A stretch of 64,000 nt of DNA from the NCBI GenBank assembly GCA_036563615.1, contig DATCMB010000007.1, positions 62,001 through 126,000 of the forward strand, read 5' to 3'. How positions within the stretch are numbered: the first letter of the stretch is position 1; each line of letters begins with the position of its first letter. Both the position numbers and the translations under genes were made by a program. The notes beneath the pieces were generated by a model. That model was given only the letters and a program-made list of their open reading frames with translations, was not told where the DNA came from and searched no databases. Origin of the DNA: Candidatus Binatia bacterium (GTDB lineage: Bacteria > Desulfobacterota > Binatia > UBA12015). Shown here in pieces: positions 53,631 through 64,000 of this stretch.

Positions 53631-53650
53631 GAGCCGCTCGCGAGCGGCTC
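53631..53650. terminator. Perfect 20-bp palindrome
   Basis: GAGCCGCTCGCGAGCGGCTC is self-complementary over 20 bases. It lies about 100 bases past the regulator's stop codon. It may form a hairpin with a CGCG loop or be a protein-binding palindrome. Confidence 0.4.
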
Positions 53651-53690
53651 GCGCGGGAATCGAGCGGAGCTCGAGCGTGCGAGCGCGTGG

Positions 53691-53728
53691 CGCGCTCCGG
53701 CACCGACCGTCACGGACGCCGGAGCGCG
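53691..53728. terminator. Hairpin after the sigma-54 activator gene
   Basis: CGCGCTCCGGC (53691-53701) pairs perfectly with GCCGGAGCGCG (53718-53728), 11 bp with a 16-nt loop, 24 bases past the stop at 53753. It probably ends the pilT-pilC-regulator transcript. No T-run. Confidence 0.55.
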
Positions 53729-53752
53729 GTGTTTGCCGGCCGCAGCGGCCGC

Positions 53753-55947
<2,195 letters not shown>

Positions 55948-55951
<4 letters not shown>

Positions 55952-57171
55952 GACGACAACAGCGAGCCGAGCTGGAAGATCGGCAGGTACATGGCGATCA
56001 CGAGACCGCCGATGACGGTTCCCAGAACGACGATCACGAGCGGCTCCATCAGCGCGGTGAGGTTCGCTACGGCCACGTCGACCTCCTCCTCGTAAAAATC
56101 TGCGATCTTCTGGAGCATCTGGTCGATCGCGCCGGTCATCTCGCCCGCGCCGACCATCTGGCAGACCATCGGCGGGAAGACGCCGCTCTGCGTGAGCGGC
56201 TCGAGCATCGTACGTCCCTGGCTGATGCTCTCGCGGATCGCGAAGACCGCGCGCTCGACGACCTTGTTGCCCGCGGTGCGCGCGGTGATGGTCAGCGAGT
56301 CGAGGATCGGCACGCCCGACGAGACCAGCGTGCCAAGCGTGCGCGAGAAGCGCGCGATCGCGGCCTTGCGGATCAGCTCACCGATGATCGGGAAGCGCAG
56401 CATCGCCTGGTCGAGGTAGAGCCGTCCGCGCTCGGTCCGGTAGGTGTAGCGCAGGGCCACCACCGCGATCACCACGGCTCCGACCATGAAGTGCAGGTTC
56501 GCGACGACGAAGTTCGACAGGTTGATAACGATCTGCGTCGGCAGCGGCAGCTCCTGCTCGAAGCTCGCGAACAGCTCGGCGAACACCGGGATCACGAACA
56601 CCAGCAGGATCATCGTGACGATCACCGCGACGGTGACGATCGTCGCCGGGTAGATCATCGCGCCTTTGATCTTGCGCTTCAGGGACAGCATCTTCTCCAT
56701 GTAGACGGAGAGGCGTCCCAGGATCGTGTCGAGGATGCCGCCGACCTCGCCGGCCTGCACCATGTTGACGTAGAGCTCGTCGAAGCTCTTCGGGAACTTG
56801 CGCAGCGCCTCGGACAGCGTCGAGCCCGCCTCGACCGACTCCTTCACGTCGCGGATCTGCGTGGCGAAGGTCTTGTTGTCCGACTGGCTCGCGAGGATGT
56901 CGAGGATCTGCACGAGCGGCATGCCCGCGTCGATCATCGTCGTCAGCTGACGCGTGAAGACGACGACGTCTTTGGGCTTGACGGTCGGCCGGAAGCCCGG
57001 CAGCGTGATCTCGCGGTCGAGGCCCTTGCCGCGCTCGCGGATCTTGTTGGTGATCGGCTGGATCCGCTGCGCGCGCAGGCGGTTGATCACCGCCTCGCGG
57101 GACGGCGCCTCCATGTTGCCACGGAGGATCTTTCCGCTCGCGGTCCGCCCTTCGTACGCAAAGACCGGCAT
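55948..57171 (-). CDS. pilC: Type IV pilus inner-membrane platform protein PilC
   Basis: A 407-residue protein. Two GspF-like domains (about 70-195 and 275-395) surround the transmembrane helices ([40 protein letters not shown]). [20 protein letters not shown] and [20 protein letters not shown] are the two conserved helical motifs. It links the PilB/PilT motors to pilin in the inner membrane. It is 39 bases after pilT and its stop overlaps the regulator start, so the three genes form one operon. Confidence 0.95.
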
Positions 57172-57210
57172 CTACTCCGCCCCCATTCCCCGCCCGTCCG
57201 GCTTCTCGGC

Positions 57211-58311
57211 CTACCGCGCGATCGTCACCCGCCCCGCCTGCGAGGTCGCGGCCCGCATGCCGAGCATCTGCTTGAGCTCCTCCGGCTCGGTCGCGGCCTC
57301 GAGCGCCGCCTCCGGCGTGATCAGCCGCCGCTGCACGAGATCGAGCAACGACTGCGACAGCGTCACCATCCCCCACTTCTGCTGGCCGACCTGCATCTGC
57401 GAGTAGAGCTGGTGCACCTTCTCCTCGCGGATCAGGTTGCGGATCGCGGGGTTCGGGATCATCACCTCGCACGCCATGACGCGGCCGCGGCCGTCGGCGC
57501 GCGGCAGCAGCGTCTGCGAGATCACCGCCTCGAGGACGAGCGAGAGCTGCGCGCGCACCTGCGCCTGCTGTCCCGCCGGGAAGACGTCGATCACGCGGTT
57601 GATCGTCTGCACCGCCGAGTTGGTGTGCAGCGTCGCGAACACAAGGTGGCCGGTCTCGGCGATGGTCAGCGCGGCCTCGATCGTCTCGAGGTCGCGGAGC
57701 TCGCCGACGAGCACGACGTCGGGGTCCTGACGCAGGATGTGCTTGAGAGCGGCCGCGAAGCTGTGCGTGTCGGCGAACACCTCGCGCTGGTTGACGATGC
57801 ACTTCTTGTGCGGGTGCAGGAACTCGATCGGATCCTCGACCGTGATGATGTGCTCGGCGCGCGTCTCGTTGATCTGGTCGATCATCGCGGCCATCGTCGT
57901 CGACTTACCGCTGCCGGTCGGACCGGTGACCAGGATGAGGCCGCGCGGCAGCTTGATCAGGTTCTGAACCGCGGGCGGCAGCCCGAGCTGCGAGAGCGGC
58001 GGCGCCGACTGCGGAATCGCGCGGAACACGCCGCCGACCGCACCGCGCTGCACGAACAGGTTGCCGCGGAAGCGCGACAGGCCCTGCACGCCGAACGAGA
58101 AGTCGAGCTCGCTCTCCTCCTCGAACTTCTTCTTCTGCTGCTCGGTGAGGACGCTGTAGCAGAGCTGCTTGGTGGCGTTCGCGTCGAGCGGGTCGTACGG
58201 CAACGGCACGACGTCGCCGTGCACGCGCACCATGGGCGGCGCACCCGCCGTGATGTGCAGGTCGGATGCGTTCTGCTGAGTCATCTGCTCGAACAGCTCG
58301 TGCATCTGCAT
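57211..58311 (-). CDS. pilT: Type IV pilus retraction ATPase PilT
   Basis: A 366-residue hexameric ATPase that powers pilus retraction. ATG 58311 is seven bases after GGAGG. ILVTGPTGSGKSTTMAAMID is Walker A (about 130-150), ITVEDPIEFLHPHKKCIVNQ the Asp box, VLVGELRDLETIEAALTIAE the Walker B region, and TGHLVFATLHTNSAVQTINR the His box. AIRNLIREEKVHQLYSQMQ is the PilT-specific C-terminal motif that separates it from PilB. Its promoter is the sigma-54 site at 58370. Confidence 0.96.
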   Translation of the reverse strand: MQMHELFEQMTQQNASDLHITAGAPPMVRVHGDVVPLPYDPLDANATKQLCYSVLTEQQKKKFEEESELDFSFGVQGLSRFRGNLFVQRGAVGGVFRAIPQSAPPLSQLGLPPAVQNLIKLPRGLILVTGPTGSGKSTTMAAMIDQINETRAEHIITVEDPIEFLHPHKKCIVNQREVFADTHSFAAALKHILRQDPDVVLVGELRDLETIEAALTIAETGHLVFATLHTNSAVQTINRVIDVFPAGQQAQVRAQLSLVLEAVISQTLLPRADGRGRVMACEVMIPNPAIRNLIREEKVHQLYSQMQVGQQKWGMVTLSQSLLDLVQRRLITPEAALEAATEPEELKQMLGMRAATSQAGRVTIAR

Positions 58312-58369
58312 GCGGCTTCCTCCGATCGATCGTCGCGTGCGCTGGTGACACCGGCGCGACGTGGGCTGG

Positions 58370-58385
58370 TGCAAGGCAAGTGCCA
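58370..58385 (-). promoter_or_regulatory. Sigma-54 promoter of the pilT-pilC-regulator operon
   Basis: The minus strand reads TGGCACTTGCCTTGCA. It fits TGGCACG-N4-TTGCW at all positions but the seventh, with exact spacing. Predicted transcription starts about 46 bases before pilT. Since the operon ends with the sigma-54 activator, positive autoregulation is expected. Confidence 0.85.
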
Positions 58386-58625
58386 CCGGAAAGAGGAAGG
58401 CACATCGCTTCCTTGCGTGATTTTCTTGACCGACACGCCGCCGAGAGCGGCACAGATGAAGCGATGGCGTTACGAGATTAACGGTGCGGGTGAAGGAGAA
58501 TGCCGAGCTGGGCGCGAGGACGAGCGACGCATGTCGCGCGTCTTCATCGCGCACGCGTTAGCGCTCGCCGAGCGAGACGAGCACCGAGCCAGACCGCGTG
58601 CAGCTTCGCCGCGACGTCAGCGGCG

Positions 58626-58659
58626 CGCTTCTCCGCGCGCGTCAGCGCGCGGAGAAGCG
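58626..58659. terminator. 15-bp perfect hairpin downstream of pilB
   Basis: CGCTTCTCCGCGCGC (58626-58640) pairs perfectly with GCGCGCGGAGAAGCG (58645-58659), with the loop GTCA. It is the strongest hairpin of the region and lies about 70-100 bases past the pilB stop. Confidence 0.6.
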
Positions 58660-58679
58660 AAGCGAGCGCGGGAGTGGGA

Positions 58680-58704
58680 CCCCGCGCGGCTTTGCCGCGT
58701 GGGG
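58680..58704. terminator. Hairpin downstream of pilB
   Basis: CCCCGCGCGGC (58680-58690) and GCCGCGTGGGG (58694-58704) pair over 11 bp with one G-T wobble and a TTT loop. Confidence 0.5.
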
Positions 58705-58705
58705 C

Positions 58706-58723
58706 GAGGGGCGCGTGCCCCTC
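58706..58723. terminator. Hairpin immediately after the pilB stop
   Basis: GAGGGGC (58706-58712) pairs with GCCCCTC (58717-58723), loop GCGT, two bases from the pilB stop codon. Confidence 0.5.
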
Positions 58724-58725
58724 GT

Positions 58726-60474
<1,749 letters not shown>

Positions 60475-60705
60475 GCGTGCAGCCTTGAGACCTCGCTTCC
60501 ATCTTCGGCACCCGATCGTTGACGCTTTATGAGCGTGCGTCATGGGCCCGATCGCTGCGCGCACGCGCAGCGAAGCGCACGGTGTGCGCTGCGGGATACG
60601 CGCGGAACTGCTCGCACGCCATGTCACGCGAGACATGATCCGCGGTGCGCGGTGCGTCGTGACGCAACGGAGCGCGCGGCGACGCCGGCACGCGGCGCGA
60701 GCGTC

Positions 60706-60722
60706 GCGCGCGTCTCGCGCGC
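60706..60722. terminator. Hairpin after the SGNH hydrolase gene
   Basis: GCGCGCG (60706-60712) pairs with CGCGCGC (60716-60722), with a TCT loop, two bases from the stop codon of the minus-strand SGNH gene. No T-run. Confidence 0.45.
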
Positions 60723-60724
60723 GC

Positions 60725-61975
60725 TCAGAGCAGCGCGAAGAGCTCGAAGGCGCGCTCGGCGCGCAGCCGCTGGCCGGCCTCGTTCAGGTGGTAGCCGTCC
60801 GCCAGGAAATGCTCCGCCGTGAAGCCGTCGAAGAACTCGAGCAGGCGCCCGGGGAAGCTCTCGCGGAGAAGGCGGTTCGTCTCCTCGAGCGCCAGGCACC
60901 CACGGTTGCGACAGGCTGCGTGGGGCGGCGTCGTGGCGACGTAGAACGCGACGCCGGCCGCGAGCGCCCTCGCCTCCTGTGCCAGGTAAGCGGCGAGGAT
61001 CACGGCCGGGGATCTCAGCTGGAACAGGTCGTTGGTGCCGAAGGCGAGCACCACCGCGTCGGGCCGGTGCGCGAGCACCTGCGCCATCTGCGACGTCGCG
61101 TCGGAGTCGAGCTTGAGGTTCTTCGTCACCGTCGCCCCGGCCACGGCGACGTTGATCACCTCGAACGTCGGATCGTCGATCGCCGCGGCGAGCAGCGTGC
61201 ACCAGCTCGCTTGCTCCGAGTGGTCGACGGTGTTCGAGTCGCCGAGGCAGCCGAGGCGGTAGATCCCGTCGCCATCGACGTCGGCGAAGCGCACCGGCGG
61301 CCGGTCCTCGAGGATCTGGAGCTCGGCCTTGCGGTCGCCGACCGCGACGTAGTGCAGGACGCCGTGCTCGCTCGGACGGTCGATGCGCCCGACGAGCCGC
61401 CCGCGGTACGACGAGCGGGGCAGCGGCTCCGGCTTCGCAGGCCACGCGCTCCTTCGCGCCTCGCTGGCCTCGAGCACGACGACGTTCGCGGGGTCGCGCA
61501 CGTCGAGACGGAAGGACTCGGGATCCGCGCTGCGCCGTCGCCCGAGCAGGACGACGCCCGGTTCGAGCACCTCGACGAGCAAGCCATCGGCGCGTCCCGG
61601 CGCGTCGAACGAGCCGACCCGGCTGCGCAGATCGGTGTCGACGATGACGAGCTCCTCGGCGTCGTGGCTGGTCGCGAGATAGAGCCGCGAGCCGTCGATC
61701 GCGAGCGCGTGCACCGAGGCGCCGATCTCGAGCGACCAGGCGAGCTGCGCGTCGCGACCGTCCGGTCCGACGTCGATCGCGTAGAGCTCGTCGTGACGCG
61801 GACGGCGCAAGGTGGCGAGGTAGAGGAGCCGGCCGGTCGCGTCGGCGACGAGGCTCGTCGGACGCGCGCTGCCCGGCAGGTCGAGCCGCGCGACGACGTC
61901 GAGCCGCGCGTCCGCGGCCGTCGCGGCCGAGAGCACGAGCACGGCCGCTGCGGCGAGAATCTTCGCGCGCTGCAC
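60725..61975 (-). CDS. Secreted SGNH/GDSL hydrolase with N-terminal propeller-like domain
   Basis: A 416-residue protein from GTG 61975; GGGGAGG lies eight bases upstream. A signal peptide (about 1-24, ending ATAADA) is followed by a beta-rich region with repeating blade-like strands (about 28-230, LVADATGRLLYLATLRRPRH, LAIDGSRLYLATSHDAEEL). The SGNH domain starts GCLGDSNTVDHSE (nucleophile Ser, about 240), continues VAVAGATVTKN and AFGTNDLFQL, and ends DGYHLNEAGQ with the catalytic Asp-His pair. It is probably an esterase. The gene lies 250 bases before pilB on the same strand. Confidence 0.82.
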   Translation of the reverse strand: MQRAKILAAAAVLVLSAATAADARLDVVARLDLPGSARPTSLVADATGRLLYLATLRRPRHDELYAIDVGPDGRDAQLAWSLEIGASVHALAIDGSRLYLATSHDAEELVIVDTDLRSRVGSFDAPGRADGLLVEVLEPGVVLLGRRRSADPESFRLDVRDPANVVVLEASEARRSAWPAKPEPLPRSSYRGRLVGRIDRPSEHGVLHYVAVGDRKAELQILEDRPPVRFADVDGDGIYRLGCLGDSNTVDHSEQASWCTLLAAAIDDPTFEVINVAVAGATVTKNLKLDSDATSQMAQVLAHRPDAVVLAFGTNDLFQLRSPAVILAAYLAQEARALAAGVAFYVATTPPHAACRNRGCLALEETNRLLRESFPGRLLEFFDGFTAEHFLADGYHLNEAGQRLRAERAFELFALL

Positions 61976-62265
61976 GCACCGTCCTCCCCGCGCGCCTCGC
62001 CCGATGGGAGAAGGAATGGCAGACGCAGCAGGGCTGCGGGCACCGTCGGCGCGCGGCATGAAGTTTCCTTCTGTAGGGGCCAGCGGAAGGGTTGGAGTGA
62101 GCACGCTCCGGATGCTGGTTTTTCTTACTGACACCACCCGCGACAGTCAAACGTCCGTAGCGGACAACGGCTGACCGTCGCGCGCACGCCGCCAGAGAAC
62201 GGCGCCGACGCGTGCCCGCGCGCGCACGAGCGAGGTCGTTGCGTCGGCGGCGAGCCCTCGCGACC

Positions 62266-63141
62266 TCAGCGCGCGGCGGCGCGCAGCGCGCGGCGCATCA
62301 CGTCGAGCGGCGGCTTCACGCCGGTCCACGCCTCGAACGCGAGCGCGCCCTGGTGCAGCAGCATGCCGAGGCCGTTGACGCCGCGACGTCGCGCGCGCGC
62401 CGCGCCGGCGAGAAACGACGTCTGCCGCTCGGTGTACACCAGGTCGTAGAACAAGCAGTCGCGCGGCGTCGCGGCGAAGTCGAACGGCACGAACGCCTCG
62501 CCCTTCATGCCGACCGGCGTCGCGTTGGCGACGATCCCGGCGCGCGCGAGGTGTGCGTCGACACCCGGCCCGCCGGGCGCGAGCTCGGACAGCGGCACCG
62601 CCTCGAGCCGCGCACGGACGCCGCGGTGCAGCTCCTCGATCAGCGCCTGCGCGCGCTCGACCCGCCGCGCCGCGACGACGACCCGCGACGCCCGCCGCCC
62701 GAGCGCCACCACGGCGGCGCGCGCCGAGCCGCCGGCGCCGATCACCACCGCCGTCGCGACCCGGCGCGCCGCGCCCGCCTCGTCGAGCGCGAGCGCGAGC
62801 CCCGGGACGTCCGTGTTGTCGCCGAGCAGCACGCCGCGGCGATTCACGATCGTGTTCACCGCGCCGGCGAGACGCGCGAGCGGTGTCACGCGGTCGAGGT
62901 GCGGGATCACCGCCTCCTTGTGGGGGATGGTGACGTTGAGCCCGACCAGGTCGAGCGCGCGCACGGCCGCGACCGCCGCCGCGACCTCGTCCGGACGCAC
63001 GCGGAACGCACAGTACGCGTACGGCAGCCCGAGCGCGCGAAAGGCCGCGTTGTGCATCGCGGGCGAGCGCGAGTGCGCGATCGGATCGCCGATCACCCCC
63101 ACGATGCGCGTCGTCGCCGTGATCGGCACCGAGGCCGCCAT
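62266..63141 (-). CDS. aroE: Shikimate dehydrogenase (AroE)
   Basis: A 291-residue NADPH-dependent enzyme reducing 3-dehydroshikimate to shikimate in aromatic amino acid synthesis. ATG 63141 is used; an upstream in-frame start at 63177 adds 12 poorly conserved residues. VIGDPIAHSRSPAMHNAAF, LNVTIPHKEAV (catalytic Lys), GDNTDVPGL (catalytic Asp) and VVIGAGGSARAAVVAL (NADP loop) are all present. NGLGMLLHQGALAFEAWTG is the C-terminal signature with the substrate-binding Gln. It is divergent from the phosphofructokinase gene. Confidence 0.95.
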   Translation of the reverse strand: MAASVPITATTRIVGVIGDPIAHSRSPAMHNAAFRALGLPYAYCAFRVRPDEVAAAVAAVRALDLVGLNVTIPHKEAVIPHLDRVTPLARLAGAVNTIVNRRGVLLGDNTDVPGLALALDEAGAARRVATAVVIGAGGSARAAVVALGRRASRVVVAARRVERAQALIEELHRGVRARLEAVPLSELAPGGPGVDAHLARAGIVANATPVGMKGEAFVPFDFAATPRDCLFYDLVYTERQTSFLAGAARARRRGVNGLGMLLHQGALAFEAWTGVKPPLDVMRRALRAAAR

Positions 63142-63243
63142 CGCGGCGCATCTAACCGCACGCGACGACGCCGGCAACCGCCAACGCAGTTTTCTCGTCG
63201 GGTGAGCCGTCTATACTCGAACGGAGGGACGGGGAAGCGTTCG

Positions 63244-64000
63244 GTGGAGATCCAGAAAGTCATGATCATGACCGGCGGCGGCGACGCCCCGGGCCTGAAC
63301 GCCGTCATTCGCGCGGCGGTGAAGCGAGCCATCAAGGGCTACGACTGGCAGGTGATCGGCAGCGTCGAGGCGTTCAACGGCGTGCTCGACGACCCGATGC
63401 GCATCGTGCCGCTCGACCTCGCCTCGGTGCGCGGCCTGCTCCTGCGCGGCGGCACCATCCTCGGGACCAGCAACACCGGCGGACCGTTCGAGTTCCCGGT
63501 GCGGCGTCCCGACGGCACCTACGAGATCGTCGACCGCTCGGACGAGCTGATCCGGCGTCTGCACCGCATCGGGGTCGACGCGGTGATCAGCGTCGGCGGG
63601 GACGGCTCGCAGCGCATCGCGCAAGCGCTCTACGAGAAGGGCCTGCCGATCGTCGGCGTGCCGAAGACGATCGACAACGACCTCGACGCGACCGAGATGA
63701 CCTTCGGCTTCCAGACGGCCGTCGAGACCGCGACCGAGGCGATCGACAAGCTGCACTCGACCGCGGAGAGCCACGACCGCGTGATGATCCTCGAGGTCAT
63801 GGGCCGCGACGCCGGGTGGATCGCGCTGTGCTCGGGGATCGCCGGCGGCGCCGACACCATCCTGCTGCCGGAGATCCCGTTCGACGTCGACAGCATCGCG
63901 ATGCACATCAAGCGGCGCCGCAAGGCGGGCAGCCACTTCGCGATCATCGTGGTCGCGGAGGGCGCGTACCCGCGCGGCGGCACGGCGCTGACCGTGAAGG
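63244..64000 (+). CDS. 6-phosphofructokinase (5' part, cut by the window end)
   Basis: About 252 residues are visible from GTG 63244 (GGGGAAG six bases upstream), and no stop codon is reached. GGGDAPGLNAVIRAAVKR (about 11-28) is the ATP/PPi loop. SVGGDGSQRIAQAL contains Asp-Gly at the positions equivalent to E. coli 103-104. VPKTIDNDLDATEMTFGFQT has Lys where E. coli Pfk has Gly124. VMGRDAGWIAL is the fructose-6-phosphate motif. This Gly104 plus Lys124 combination occurs in group III PFKs, including ATP-dependent ones, so the phosphoryl donor cannot be settled here. Confidence 0.93.
   Translation, partial: MEIQKVMIMTGGGDAPGLNAVIRAAVKRAIKGYDWQVIGSVEAFNGVLDDPMRIVPLDLASVRGLLLRGGTILGTSNTGGPFEFPVRRPDGTYEIVDRSDELIRRLHRIGVDAVISVGGDGSQRIAQALYEKGLPIVGVPKTIDNDLDATEMTFGFQTAVETATEAIDKLHSTAESHDRVMILEVMGRDAGWIALCSGIAGGADTILLPEIPFDVDSIAMHIKRRRKAGSHFAIIVVAEGAYPRGGTALTVK

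Larger units (their letters stand above)
53070..53752. other. Long regulatory gap upstream of pilA
   Basis: These 683 bases hold no convincing gene. They contain, from the pilA side, the sigma-54 promoter (53168-53183), a GC-rich stretch with many short direct repeats including a 21-bp tandem repeat (53506-53547), and hairpins (53631-53650 and 53691-53728) behind the regulator gene. Enhancer sites for an AAA+ activator are expected here. Confidence 0.6.
58312..58725. other. Gap between pilB and pilT
   Basis: 414 bases without a convincing gene. On the pilT side is a consensus sigma-54 promoter (58370-58385). On the pilB side three successive perfect or near-perfect hairpins (58626-58659, 58680-58704, 58706-58723) probably terminate pilB transcription. 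The GGAAG/CTTCC arms at about 58395-58415 may be a further regulatory site. Confidence 0.6.

Overview
The window is a high-GC stretch (roughly 70% by eye) of a Gram-negative bacterial chromosome. Deltaproteobacteria-like traits include a Geobacter-type PilA, a PilB/PilT/PilC pilus locus under sigma-54-type promoters, secreted Cys-rich [14 protein letters not shown] repeat proteins, and many acyl-CoA/CoA-transferase genes. Together they suggest a Binatota, Myxococcota or Desulfobacterota-like lineage; Candidatus Binatia is my best guess, but no rRNA or other marker gene settles it. I found no tRNA, rRNA, CRISPR array, insertion sequence or prophage.

Layout. 1-11 kb: metabolic and envelope genes (zinc alcohol dehydrogenase, secreted beta-helix protein, nitronate monooxygenase, a ThuA/sugar-dehydrogenase/PKD fusion, 5-formyl-THF cyclo-ligase, and a DUF1469/DUF3618 membrane pair). 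11-19.6 kb: two tandem secreted Cys-rich repeat proteins, one with a large inserted lipid-binding-like domain, then an SGNH hydrolase and a LysM L,D-transpeptidase lipoprotein. 19.6-25.2 kb: orphan HyuA, PlsC, MetF and small proteins. 25.3-33.2 kb: a CoA-ester catabolic island headed by an IclR regulator, with a family III CoA-transferase, a cyclase-family hydrolase, two acyl-CoA dehydrogenases, a mesaconyl-CoA-hydratase-like enzyme and an SCP-x-type thiolase. 33.3-35.5 kb: TPR protein, dodecin and MBL hydrolase.

36-60.5 kb is a type IV pilus super-locus, almost entirely on the minus strand. From its promoter-proximal end it holds pilB; pilT-pilC-(PilS/PilR fusion); pilA; four polytopic membrane proteins, at least one GT-C-like; prepilin peptidase; a second minor-pseudopilin set; and, past one inverted SGNH gene, a first set (fimT-pilV-pilW-pilX-pilY1). 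The regulator is the most unusual gene. It joins a PilS-like six-helix membrane sensor and PAS domain directly to a PilR-like AAA+ and Fis-type HTH module, with no histidine kinase and no receiver domain. Near-consensus sigma-54 promoters lie in front of pilA and of the pilT-pilC-regulator operon, with weaker candidates before the minor pilins and the beta-helix gene. This suggests a one-component, membrane-anchored, self-regulating pilus circuit. The alignment apparatus (pilMNOPQ) is not in the window.

60.7-64 kb: another SGNH hydrolase, aroE, and the 5' part of a 6-phosphofructokinase gene cut off by the window end. Convergent gene pairs are often separated by long perfect GC hairpins, several without a U-tract.
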